Assembly (NCBI GenBank): GCA_017544185.1
Contig: JAFYEQ010000017.1
Span: 1-20,267 of the forward strand
Direction: 5' to 3'
Source of the DNA: Oscillospiraceae bacterium
GTDB lineage: Bacteria; Bacillota; Clostridia; Oscillospirales; Ruminococcaceae
DNA: 20,267 bases
Positions 1 to 7,200 of the stretch are shown piece after piece; within the stretch, counting starts at the first letter, position 1, and each line of letters begins with the position of its first letter. Under the pieces are notes generated by a model that saw only the letters and a list, made by a program, of their open reading frames with translations, did not search any database and had not been told where the DNA came from. The translations under genes were made by a program, and so were the position numbers.

Positions 1-88
1 AGACAAGTATAGTATACCACCATAGCCACACGAGGATCGTTGCTGATATGTTAATTTACAGTAAACAATAATACACATAAGTATACAA

Positions 89-119
89 ACACCGCGCTGC
101 CTAAACGACAGCGCGGTGT
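89..119. terminator. Strong hairpin, probable transcription terminator
   Basis: An 11-bp perfect stem (ACACCGCGCTG at 89-99, CAGCGCGGTGT at 109-119) encloses a 9-base loop. On the minus strand the stem runs into a T-rich stretch, so it could end the zapA-U32-PBP2 operon about 225 bases past its stop. It could also serve a gene left of the window. The stem is a variant of the hairpins at 11540-11567 and 13604-13631, differing by one compensatory pair (G-C here, A-T there). Confidence 0.6.
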
Positions 120-129
120 GCATAGGTAT

Positions 130-180
130 CGGTAGGGGCACATTCTCCCCTTGCGAGTAGCTGCGTGTGCGCCCCTACCG
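130..180. repeat. Imperfect inverted repeat with GTAGGGGC ends
   Basis: CGGTAGGGGC (130-139) is the exact reverse complement of GCCCCTACCG (171-180), with about 31 bases between. The octamer GTAGGGGC or its complement recurs at 286-293 and 2883-2890, always between genes. It looks like part of a dispersed intergenic repeat rather than coding sequence. Confidence 0.55.
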
Positions 181-196
181 GGTAAACGGCTTATTC

Positions 197-295
197 ATGC
201 GGTCCGCGACCGACACATAGGTCTGATGCGGTCCGGTGGGCCGACACGCAGGTCTGATGCGGTCCGCGGGCCGACACATAGGTCGGCCCCTACGG
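197..295. repeat. Three tandem 29-31 base units ending in a hairpin
   Basis: Units starting at 197, 226 and 257 share the pattern ATGCGGTCCG, then a GGCCGACAC-like core, then AGGTC. The last unit closes a perfect 8-bp stem, GGGCCGAC (268-275) with GTCGGCCC (282-289), followed by CCTAC. The same hairpin occurs in reverse orientation at 2887-2908 with one compensated base-pair change. No coding signal supports translation of this stretch. Confidence 0.6.
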
Positions 296-315
296 TGAAG
301 AGAATGAGCGGTCAT

Positions 316-347
316 CTCAACTCTCAACTCTCCACTCTCAACTCTCA
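316..347. repeat. AACTCTC heptamer array at the PBP2 stop codon
   Basis: About four copies of a heptamer related to AACTCTC run into the PBP2 stop. The TGA (minus strand, 347-345) is itself within the array edge. Thirty bases (316-345) are identical to 2916-2945, including the variant unit CCACTCT. A degenerate version lies at the SGNH gene stop (13651-13680). Confidence 0.65.
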
Positions 348-2723
348 TTCCTCTTCATCCCTAGTGAACCAATACAGCCCCGGATCGTAGAAGCCGTCAT
401 CGGGAGGGGATGTTTCCTCGGGCACAGGCTCGGGGATGTATTCCGTCTCCACGTCGAACTCGGGCTCCGCGAAGCTGGGAGGCTCCAGATAGGGGCTCCT
501 GTCGTCGGTGGTATCTGCCGTCTCTGGAGCGGAAGGCTCCTCGGAGGGCTCCTCGTACCATTCCTCGTAGTAGGTCTCGGGCTCGGTCTGCTCCTCGGTG
601 TAGCTGTACCCCGTGAACACTTCGGTCATGGTGGTCACCTCGGGCTCCACAGGTCCGCCGTCCTCGCCCGTGACAGGCTGGGTATCCGAGAGCACCGCGG
701 TGGGATCCTCCACCTTGGGGAGCGCGTCGTATTCCTCCTCGTCATAGTATGCCTGTATGATGTCCTTGATCATGAACTTGGAGTACTCACCGTGCTCTAC
801 GAAGCCCGAGAAGGCGATCTCGGGATCGTCGGCAGGATAGAAGCCGATGAACGCGGAGGACGTGTCGTACTTGGAACGCATCTGCGGGGTACCGGTCTTT
901 ATGGCCGCCCTCTTGGGGAGCGTGGTCAGCAGATAGTTCCCCGTGTAATAGTCATGATTGCGGGGATACCCCTGATACTGCTCGTAGGCAGCCGCCTCCT
1001 TCATGCCCTCGGTGACGGAGTAGAAGGTATAGCCCGTCTTGTCGGGTATCTGAGCCGCTATTACGGGCTCGGTGGTGCGTATCAGCTCATTGCAGCCGTA
1101 GTCGTATACGCTGTCTACCATATAGGTCTGATAACGGGTGCCCTTGTTGGCGATCATCATCGCCTGACCTGCCATCTGCAGCGGTGTGACGTAGGTGTCC
1201 GACTGACCTATGGCCGCCTGTATGACGTTGCCCACCTGCCACACCATGCCGTTCTCCGCGAAGGACTCGGGGGTGGCCACATAGCCCGTCTTGATGCCGC
1301 GGCCCATCTCCAGACCCATCTCCTCGCCCAGACCGTAGAGGGATGCGTACTCGGCGATCGTGTCTATGCCCGTGATGCGTCCCACGTCGTAGAAGAATAT
1401 GTTGCAGGACTCCCGCAGGGCCGACACCACATTGAGCCTGCCGTGGTAGCCGGTACACTCGGGATAGGGCTTCCAGTCCTCCCAGTAGTCGTAGAAGCCG
1501 CGGCAGTCTACCGTATGGGACGGGCCTATGATGCCCTCATTGAGCGCCGCCGTGGCCGTCACCGTCTTGAACGTGGAGCCGGGGCGGTATCTGCCCGAGG
1601 TGGCGCGGTTGGTAAGGGGCGAGTTGGATCTGCTGGCCACGGAGCTGTAGTCGTCGATATAGTCTATCAGGTCGTAGGTGGGATAGGTGGCAGCCGCCAG
1701 CAGAGCGCCTGTCTTCACGTCCAGCACGACGATGGCGCCTGCATCTGCTCCCGTGCCCTTCGCCTGAGAGGATGACTGGTTATTGAGCCAGTGGATATGG
1801 TTCTCCAGTATGGTCTGCACGCGGCGCTGATAGCCGCTGTCCACGGTGAGCTTGATGCTGTTCCCGGGGACCGCCTCCACGGTGGTGGTATCGCTGACCA
1901 CCTTGCCCGACATGATCTCAAAGGTACGCAGTCCCTTGCTGCCCTTGAGCTCGTCCTCCATGGCCTTTTCCACGCCGCTCTTGCCCAGCGTATCGGACAG
2001 CATATACCCGCTGTCCCTCAGCTCCTCGTATTCCTCTGCGGATATGGCACCTACCGTGCCTATCAGATGGGGCACAACGTCGCCTACCTCGTTGACGCGG
2101 ATGGCCTCCTCCGACACGTCCACGCCGTCCAGCTCGGCAGCCCGCTCCTTGAGCTTTACCACCGTCTGCATGGATATGTCCGTCGCCAGCGTGAAGCGGT
2201 TGGCCACGGAGAAGTCCCTTATGGTCATGGTATAGCGTATGCCCGCTATTATGCGCCTGTCGTCCACGGGCAGATCTGCGGGTATGTCGTACATACGCTG
2301 CAGCGCGATCATGATCTCGTTGGCGGTGGCGTAGGACTGCACTCCCGTGGTCTTGCGGAGACGCTCTATCTCCGAGTCGCTGCCGATCAGCTCGAAGGGC
2401 GTTGCGATGGACATGGGAAGAGCGTCCTCCCAGCGGTGCCCGTCCTCCTCAAGGATCTGGGCCGCAGCGAGGACTACCCTGTTGGCGTTCTCGTCGTCCA
2501 ACGGGAAGAAGGCCTTCTCTATGACGCAGTTGAAGCCCAGCTTGTTGCTCACAAGGAAGGTGCCGTCATTATCCATGATCTGTCCCCTTGGAGGGACGAT
2601 GATCTGCTCCGACGTGGTGGAGGACAGCGACTGCTCGAAGTAGGAGCTGCCGTCTACCAGCTGCAGCCTCATAAGGCGCATCACGCCCGCCGCCGCAAAG
2701 GCCAGCGTGATCAGGAGCAGCAC
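345..2723 (-). CDS. Penicillin-binding protein 2, class B transpeptidase
   Basis: Class B PBP that cross-links peptidoglycan outside the membrane, probably for elongation (PBP2/MrdA type). Numbering is from the GTG at 2723: membrane helix at residues 1-20, PPRGQIMD start of the dimerisation domain at 44-51, transpeptidase motifs STFK 383-386 (Ser383 nucleophile), SCN 439-441 and KTGT 609-612. An acidic Glu/Pro/Tyr-rich tail fills about 700-792. All catalytic motifs are intact. The start is uncertain. GTG 2723 lies inside the membrane helix and lacks a Shine-Dalgarno, while the frame stays open upstream and encodes a basic segment (KRVDIIKKGIYKAADILRF) typical of the cytoplasmic side. No ATG, GTG or TTG precedes the in-frame TGA at 2831-2829. 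An ATT at 2771 has AAAAGGG five bases before it. Last gene of the zapA-U32-PBP2 operon, 237 bases after U32. Confidence 0.9.
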   Translation of the reverse strand: MLLLITLAFAAAGVMRLMRLQLVDGSSYFEQSLSSTTSEQIIVPPRGQIMDNDGTFLVSNKLGFNCVIEKAFFPLDDENANRVVLAAAQILEEDGHRWEDALPMSIATPFELIGSDSEIERLRKTTGVQSYATANEIMIALQRMYDIPADLPVDDRRIIAGIRYTMTIRDFSVANRFTLATDISMQTVVKLKERAAELDGVDVSEEAIRVNEVGDVVPHLIGTVGAISAEEYEELRDSGYMLSDTLGKSGVEKAMEDELKGSKGLRTFEIMSGKVVSDTTTVEAVPGNSIKLTVDSGYQRRVQTILENHIHWLNNQSSSQAKGTGADAGAIVVLDVKTGALLAAATYPTYDLIDYIDDYSSVASRSNSPLTNRATSGRYRPGSTFKTVTATAALNEGIIGPSHTVDCRGFYDYWEDWKPYPECTGYHGRLNVVSALRESCNIFFYDVGRITGIDTIAEYASLYGLGEEMGLEMGRGIKTGYVATPESFAENGMVWQVGNVIQAAIGQSDTYVTPLQMAGQAMMIANKGTRYQTYMVDSVYDYGCNELIRTTEPVIAAQIPDKTGYTFYSVTEGMKEAAAYEQYQGYPRNHDYYTGNYLLTTLPKRAAIKTGTPQMRSKYDTSSAFIGFYPADDPEIAFSGFVEHGEYSKFMIKDIIQAYYDEEEYDALPKVEDPTAVLSDTQPVTGEDGGPVEPEVTTMTEVFTGYSYTEEQTEPETYYEEWYEEPSEEPSAPETADTTDDRSPYLEPPSFAEPEFDVETEYIPEPVPEETSPPDDGFYDPGLYWFTRDEEE

Positions 2724-2800
2724 TATGAACCGCAGTATATCTGCGGCCTTATATATGCCCTTTTTGATAATATCAACCCTTTTGTCAGATAGGAGCGTTA

Positions 2801-2945
2801 AGAGTTGAGAGTCAAGATGGCTAAGAAGTCAGGAGACCTATATGTCCGCCCACGGGAACGCATGGACATCCCGCACCCTTCTGTAGGGGCTGACCTGCGT
2901 GTCAGCCCACTGTAACTCAACTCTCAACTCTCCACTCTCAACTCT
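2801..2945. repeat. MITE-like insert bounded by inverted GAGTTGAGAGT arrays
   Basis: AGAGTTGAGAGT (2801-2812) is inverted relative to the AACTCTC array at 2916-2945, bounding about 145 bases without an ORF. Inside are GTAGGGGC (2883-2890) and a perfect 8-bp hairpin, GGGCTGAC (2887-2894) with GTCAGCCC (2901-2908). The right array is 30/30 identical to 316-345. It occupies most of the gap between the U32 and PBP2 genes. No target-site duplication was established, so calling it mobile is inference. Confidence 0.45.
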
Positions 2946-2960
2946 ATCATAACTTCTAAC

Positions 2961-4937
2961 TTATATGATCCCCCGCTTGTAGAGGCCGTTGGTGTAGCCC
3001 CTGCCCGAGGATGACGTCCGATGGATGAAGCGCTCTATGACTGCCTCGGGGTCGTCGCAGGGAAGTATCTCCGCGAAGTCTGTCCCGAAGCTGTCTGTCA
3101 TGCCCATCACGTCAAGTATATCACAGTTGCGTATCACGCCGTAGCTGTTATGCCGCTCCACGGGGAACACCCGGCCCGTCCGGTCGACGAGCCTGTCTGC
3201 GGCAGGGACGTTACGCACGATCATCAGCGGCAGTCTGCCGTAGACTATGGCGCCCACGGGTATGGGCGAGCGCAGATCTGCTATCTGAGCCGCGGTGAGC
3301 TCGAATGATACGGTGGCATCGGTGAGCACGTCCGCCAGAGCGTGAAGTGCATAGGAGTTGGTGATGTTCAGCCCGCTGCCGCCGTGTATCCGCACTCCGA
3401 GGCCGTCCAACACGCCGAGATGCGTGAAGTTGTCGGCATAGAAGTCTGTGTACCCCTTGTCGATCAGCCTTTGTATATCATCCACCAGCCGCTCCTCATC
3501 CGTGACTATGGCAGGGAGGGATACAGCTGTGTTCGGCACGTATCTGCTTGCCAGCAGCATATCGCAGGGCGCGATCAGCATATCCGCGCACCTGAGGGAC
3601 AGCTGCTGCCTGTTCTTCACGCGCACCCTCACCGACACGCGGTCGGCGCGGTCATGGGCTGCGGTGGGAGCCATGCCCTCACATATGCCATACCGCGGCG
3701 TATAGCTGTCCACGAGCGCCCTGTCCAGCTCGGCGCATATCCCGCGCCTGAGGGCGTTGAGCTCCGCCGCGCTGACGGCAGATATCCCGTCGGTGTCGCA
3801 GGTCATGCTGCCTGCGGTGTATATCGTGTCCCCCAGCTTGGAGAACGCCTTGGCGACATCCGCCTCGGACACCGCACGGGACGCAGCTATCTCAGCAGCG
3901 GCTCCTGTCATGACGACGGAGACGCCGCCTGCGGATGCCTCGGCTCTGACAGGCTCCCCCGCCTTTACCGTCACGTGTACGTCCAGCGTGTGCTCCTTGC
4001 GCTCCCTGCGATAGAGCTCACGCAGAACGGGCAGTATATCCTCCGCCGACTTCACGTCCTCGTATGTCCTGTGGCCGAACATACCGCGACCTGTCTTTCC
4101 CGTCAGGTACCCATCGGTAAAGCCCGACCGCGAGAACACCGAGCGCAGTGTGCGCATATCCTCATCGGTATCGCCTTCGCCGTCCACAGCATGACGGAAG
4201 GCCGTCACGGCGGCGGCCACGTACTCGGGGCGCTTCATGCGCCCCTCTATCTTGAAGGATGCCACCCCTGCATCTATCAGCTCGTTTACATGCTCGAGGA
4301 GCGACATATCTTTGAGCGACAGCAACGGCTCTGTACTGTTCCCCTTCTTGAAGGGAAGGCGACAGCACTGGGCACAGCGTCCCCTGTTGGCGCTGCGGGA
4401 GCCTATCATGGCGCTCATATAGCACTGCCCCGACAGGCACATACACTGTGCCCCGTGTACGAACACCTCTGTCTCCACGCCCGTATAGCAGATCTTCCTT
4501 ATCATGTCAAGATCTGACTCTCTGGCGGGCACAGTGCGGACAAAGCCCCTCTTATGTGCAAAAATGACGGTCTTAGCCGTCTGGATGGTCATCTGTGTGG
4601 ATGCATGGAGCGGCATATCAGGGCAGACCGCACGAGCTATGGCCGCTGCCCCGAGATCCTGTATGATAAGCCCGTCTATGCCTGCCTCGGCGGATGCTCT
4701 CACCTCATCGGCGAAGGCCTCTGCCTCGCCGTCGGTGATGACGGTGTTCATGGCACGGTAGAGCTTCACGCCGTGGAGATGGCATATACGCGCAGCCTCG
4801 CGCATCTCATCCCCGTCGAAGTTAGCTGCCGCAGCCCTGGCGGAGAAGCTCCTGCCGCCTATATATACCGCGTCCGCCCCGCATCGGACGGCAGCGGTCA
4901 GCGCTTCCATGCTCCCTGCGGGTGCAAGTATCTCCAT
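2961..4937 (-). CDS. U32-family protein, RlhA/TrhP-like
   Basis: Member of the family named peptidase U32. Characterised relatives act in RNA hydroxylation (RlhA on 23S rRNA, TrhP on tRNA wobble uridine) or ubiquinone synthesis (UbiU/UbiV), so proteolysis is doubtful. The N-terminal half is a barrel beginning EILAPAGSMEAL. The family signature spans residues 157-175 (EVFVHGAQCMCLSGQCYMS). Cysteines 165, 172, 188 and 192 (CX6CX15CX3C) fit an iron-sulfur site. The region from about 310 to 410 resembles the C-terminal domain (DUF3656) found in RlhA-like members, which suits the 658-residue length. ATG 4937 lies two bases after the zapA TGA, so the genes are probably translationally coupled. The exact RNA substrate cannot be read from sequence. 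Confidence 0.85.
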   Translation of the reverse strand: MEILAPAGSMEALTAAVRCGADAVYIGGRSFSARAAAANFDGDEMREAARICHLHGVKLYRAMNTVITDGEAEAFADEVRASAEAGIDGLIIQDLGAAAIARAVCPDMPLHASTQMTIQTAKTVIFAHKRGFVRTVPARESDLDMIRKICYTGVETEVFVHGAQCMCLSGQCYMSAMIGSRSANRGRCAQCCRLPFKKGNSTEPLLSLKDMSLLEHVNELIDAGVASFKIEGRMKRPEYVAAAVTAFRHAVDGEGDTDEDMRTLRSVFSRSGFTDGYLTGKTGRGMFGHRTYEDVKSAEDILPVLRELYRRERKEHTLDVHVTVKAGEPVRAEASAGGVSVVMTGAAAEIAASRAVSEADVAKAFSKLGDTIYTAGSMTCDTDGISAVSAAELNALRRGICAELDRALVDSYTPRYGICEGMAPTAAHDRADRVSVRVRVKNRQQLSLRCADMLIAPCDMLLASRYVPNTAVSLPAIVTDEERLVDDIQRLIDKGYTDFYADNFTHLGVLDGLGVRIHGGSGLNITNSYALHALADVLTDATVSFELTAAQIADLRSPIPVGAIVYGRLPLMIVRNVPAADRLVDRTGRVFPVERHNSYGVIRNCDILDVMGMTDSFGTDFAEILPCDDPEAVIERFIHRTSSSGRGYTNGLYKRGII

Positions 4938-4939
4938 TA

Positions 4940-5719
4940 TCAGCGCTTTCTCTTTCTCTTGCGTCTGGGCACGCCGTCATCCTTCACGTCTATGCCGATA
5001 TCCTCATCGGCAGACAGCTCCTCCGCCGGCTCCTCATCGGATGCGGGAGACGGCTCATCACCTGTCTCTGTGGACTGCTCCGTATCTGCCTTAGTATCTG
5101 ACGGTGCCTCGGCGGTCTCGGCCACGTCCTTCACATCGTGCTCCTCGGCCTCCTCTGTCTTAGCCTCGGGCGCAGGTGCAGGCTCTGCGGCCTTTTCCGC
5201 ATCCTTCTTGTCGGACGCTTTATCCTCGACCTTGGCCGCATCCTTGGTCTTCACGGGAGCTGCCTTGGACGGAGCGGGCTCCGTATCGGACGCATCCTTG
5301 CCGCCCAGCTGGAGCTGCTCTCCCTCAAAGGGAGACTGGTTCTTCTTCAACTCCTTGTTCTCCTTCTCGAGCTGCTTGTTCACCTTGTCGAGGAACTCAA
5401 CGGTAGCTTCAAGGGCCTGTATGCGCTCGGTGAGCTTATCCTTTGCGGCGCGGGTCTTGGCAGCATCGGCTACGTATGCCTTGATCTGACCGCGTATATT
5501 ATCTATCGCCTCATTGGCCTTGCGTGCATCGTCAAGAGCGGTGAGCGCCGCGATGACAGCCGCGTTCTGTATCCCGAAGGACGGGTTGTCCCTGAGGAGC
5601 TGGCTTATCCTGCCGTCGAGGTCGGCGGCGGTCTCGAGCAGATACTCGGGAGTATCATCGGTGCGCAGCTTGTAGTCCCTGCCCGCGATAGTCACCTTTA
5701 CACTGACAATGGAATTCAT
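4940..5719 (-). CDS. zapA: Cell division protein ZapA, long acidic-tail form
   Basis: ZapA binds FtsZ and promotes protofilament bundling at the division site. Residues 3-70 carry the ZapA domain (VSVKVTIAGRDYKLRT, then TPEYLLETAADLDGRISQLL). Residues ~65-126 form a coiled coil ending in KQLEKENKELKK. Typical ZapA is about 85-140 residues. This one is 259 because of a low-complexity Ala/Glu/Asp/Lys tail (130-250) that ends in the basic run RRKRKRKR. ATG 5719 was chosen because AAGGGGG lies about 8 bases upstream and the domain begins right there. An upstream ATG at 5770 has no such site and would lie in the 5' leader. First gene of the operon. The tail is probably disordered, and its role is unknown. 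Confidence 0.85.
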   Translation of the reverse strand: MNSIVSVKVTIAGRDYKLRTDDTPEYLLETAADLDGRISQLLRDNPSFGIQNAAVIAALTALDDARKANEAIDNIRGQIKAYVADAAKTRAAKDKLTERIQALEATVEFLDKVNKQLEKENKELKKNQSPFEGEQLQLGGKDASDTEPAPSKAAPVKTKDAAKVEDKASDKKDAEKAAEPAPAPEAKTEEAEEHDVKDVAETAEAPSDTKADTEQSTETGDEPSPASDEEPAEELSADEDIGIDVKDDGVPRRKRKRKR

Positions 5720-5778
5720 ATATTGGCCCCCTTTTGGATGCGAGAAGATAGGAGCAGTACGTATGCTCATATAATACC

Positions 5779-5807
5779 ATTATAACACATACGTCCCGAT
5801 CTTTCAA
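5779..5807 (-). promoter_or_regulatory. Sigma-A promoter of the zapA-U32-PBP2 operon
   Basis: On the minus strand, TTGAAA (5807-5802) and TATAAT (5784-5779) are separated by exactly 17 bases. The -10 box lies about 60 bases upstream of the chosen zapA ATG (5719). No other comparable promoter was noticed ahead of the three genes. Confidence 0.8.
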
Positions 5808-5835
5808 GGGGTATGGGAAAATTTTCCCGCCGTGG

Positions 5836-5923
5836 GATGCAACTGCTAACGCAGAGATGCAACTGCTAACGCAGTTGCAGGGACAAGGGACGAGGGACAA
5901 GGGGACAACTGCCGGCGCAGTTG
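5836..5923. repeat. Direct repeat and CAACTGC/GCAGTTG hairpins
   Basis: A 19-base unit, GATGCAACTGCTAACGCAG, occurs at 5836-5854 and again at 5856-5874. Two hairpins with the same 7-bp stem CAACTGC/GCAGTTG follow: 5860-5866 with 5871-5877, and 5906-5912 with 5917-5923, each with a 4-base loop. A purine-rich GGGACAAGG-type stretch lies between. The block lies about 30 bases upstream of the zapA -35 box. Confidence 0.6.
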
Positions 5924-5936
5924 CTGTAGACAGTGT

Positions 5937-6030
5937 TTCCCTCAGAAAAATGGCAGGGTCCCACATAATTCCCTCAGAAAAGTGGCGCGGATGCCAAATA
6001 ATTCCCTCAGAAAATTGCCAAATTACCCTG
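5937..6030. repeat. Three tandem 32-33 base repeats starting TTCCCTCAGAAAA
   Basis: The motif TTCCCTCAGAAAA begins at 5937, 5969 and 6002. The following bases (TGGC-like, then CCANATAA) are degenerate copies. No start codon with a ribosome binding site opens an ORF here, and there is no invariant spacer or repeat pattern of the CRISPR kind. The rest of the gap to 6116 holds nothing I can name. Confidence 0.55.
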
Positions 6031-6116
6031 TTGATCTTGTTGAAAAAATGTCGCGGACGTCAGGAAAGCGCATATCTATCGCATTTGATCAAAAGATGGA
6101 TTCGGGGGAGATGGAT

Positions 6117-6150
6117 ATCCCCTGTGATACATGATGGTATCACAGGGGAT
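6117..6150 (-). terminator. 14-bp hairpin after the wall-binding gene cluster
   Basis: ATCCCCTGTGATAC (6117-6130) pairs perfectly with GTATCACAGGGGAT (6137-6150) around a 6-base loop. It begins 11 bases past the stop of the last gene of the three-gene minus-strand cluster. It lacks an adjacent T run on the minus strand, so it may end transcription inefficiently or mainly protect the mRNA 3' end. Confidence 0.6.
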
Positions 6151-6160
6151 GGGTGAACAT

Positions 6161-7168
6161 TTAGTCGAAGCCTACAAAGACCACTGTATGTCTTCTCGAT
6201 GAATCGTAAATATACAGTACCTGCGCCACATGCTTGGAACGCGCACTGTCCGAATAAATGTGGGCTCCTGTCCAGATCGCGCTTCCATCTGTATCCACAT
6301 CGGTAGGATATACAGCATAACCGCAATCTAGCCATTCATGCAAATATCCATAGTACATATCTGATTCGTCGCTGCTGTAAGTACCACCTACTTCACTATA
6401 ATTATCATACATATAGGTAATATCATCAAACCCAAAGTCAAATATACTGGGATACGATGATAGAGTCTTTTTTGTTGATGCTTGCTTAGCCTTGCCATCT
6501 GAGCCGAAAACATATGTTTTGCCGCCGATATCATATGTACCGTTTGCGAGCATGATACCATTGCTGCCAAAGTAATAATTAGCCCCGTTAGTATTTACCC
6601 AGCCCGTCTTCATCACATATGTCATCGGATCAAAGTACATATACCCTGCGTCAGTCTTGATGAAACCCTTGCAGATCCTACCGTTTTTGAAGAAGTACTT
6701 TTTCCCGTTGCTCGATGCAAGGCCTGTGTAATTCGCACTCGGCGCTTTTATCCCTCCGCTCTTTTTCTTTTTTTTCGAACTGCTGGAGGATGTCTTGGCT
6801 TCCTTGGTCGAATGAGCATCAGCATAAGATATTCCCACCAGATCAGCATCTTCGGAAAAAACGACTGTGCATATTACTGAACTGTCATCATGTATCGAAT
6901 ATAGAATACACCCATCCTGCTCTTCCTGCATCATTGAATAGCCTTCCGATTTCCATGCTTTTAGATAGCTGTTAAGACCGGACTTAGCCGTAGACGAGCC
7001 TGAGTATGTATATCCCACTACTCCATCCACTGTATCATAATAAACGAATCCATAGTCCGTGATTGCAGGATAGCTTAACGCCTCTGCCTTCACAGTGGGC
7101 AGCGATACGATGGAGATGATCATTACCGCCAGCATGGCGAGCAATGGACGGATGCGAAATTTTTTCAT
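6161..7168 (-). CDS. Secreted wall-binding-repeat protein with two copies of an unnamed domain
   Basis: Residues 1-30 are a signal peptide (basic MKKFRIRP, hydrophobic core, cleavage probably near VKA). Residues 152-226 hold cell-wall-binding repeats of the choline-binding-like type (GKKYFFKNGRICKGF, YMYFDPMTYVMKTGW, ANYYFGSNGIM, KTYVFGSDGK), preceded by a Ser/Lys linker. Two related ~90-100 residue modules flank the repeats: 32-117 (SYPAITDYGF, YTYSG, YLKAWKSEGY) and 238-335 (SYPSIFDFGF, TYSSDESDMY, YLHEWLDCGY). The same module closes the gene upstream. ATG 7168 has GGGAGG ten bases upstream. Third gene of the cluster, 32 bases after the second. No catalytic motif is visible. A role at the cell surface is inferred from the signal and repeats only. 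Confidence 0.85.
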   Translation of the reverse strand: MKKFRIRPLLAMLAVMIISIVSLPTVKAEALSYPAITDYGFVYYDTVDGVVGYTYSGSSTAKSGLNSYLKAWKSEGYSMMQEEQDGCILYSIHDDSSVICTVVFSEDADLVGISYADAHSTKEAKTSSSSSKKKKKSGGIKAPSANYTGLASSNGKKYFFKNGRICKGFIKTDAGYMYFDPMTYVMKTGWVNTNGANYYFGSNGIMLANGTYDIGGKTYVFGSDGKAKQASTKKTLSSYPSIFDFGFDDITYMYDNYSEVGGTYSSDESDMYYGYLHEWLDCGYAVYPTDVDTDGSAIWTGAHIYSDSARSKHVAQVLYIYDSSRRHTVVFVGFD

Positions 7169-7200
7169 AGATATATGACCTCCCGAAAGTGATCAGATCA

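Noticed and set aside
197..295. Short tandem repeats considered as a CRISPR array
   Set aside because: Units are contiguous with no unique spacers, are degenerate, and no cas genes are present. The same applies to 5937-6030.
1791..2792. 333-residue open frame antisense to the PBP2 gene
   Set aside because: It mirrors the codon bias of the minus-strand gene, has no ribosome binding site or family resemblance, and the PBP2 motifs on the other strand are decisive.
3342..4517. 391-residue open frame antisense to the U32 gene
   Set aside because: His/Cys/Arg-rich composition typical of an antisense shadow. The U32 signature lies on the other strand.
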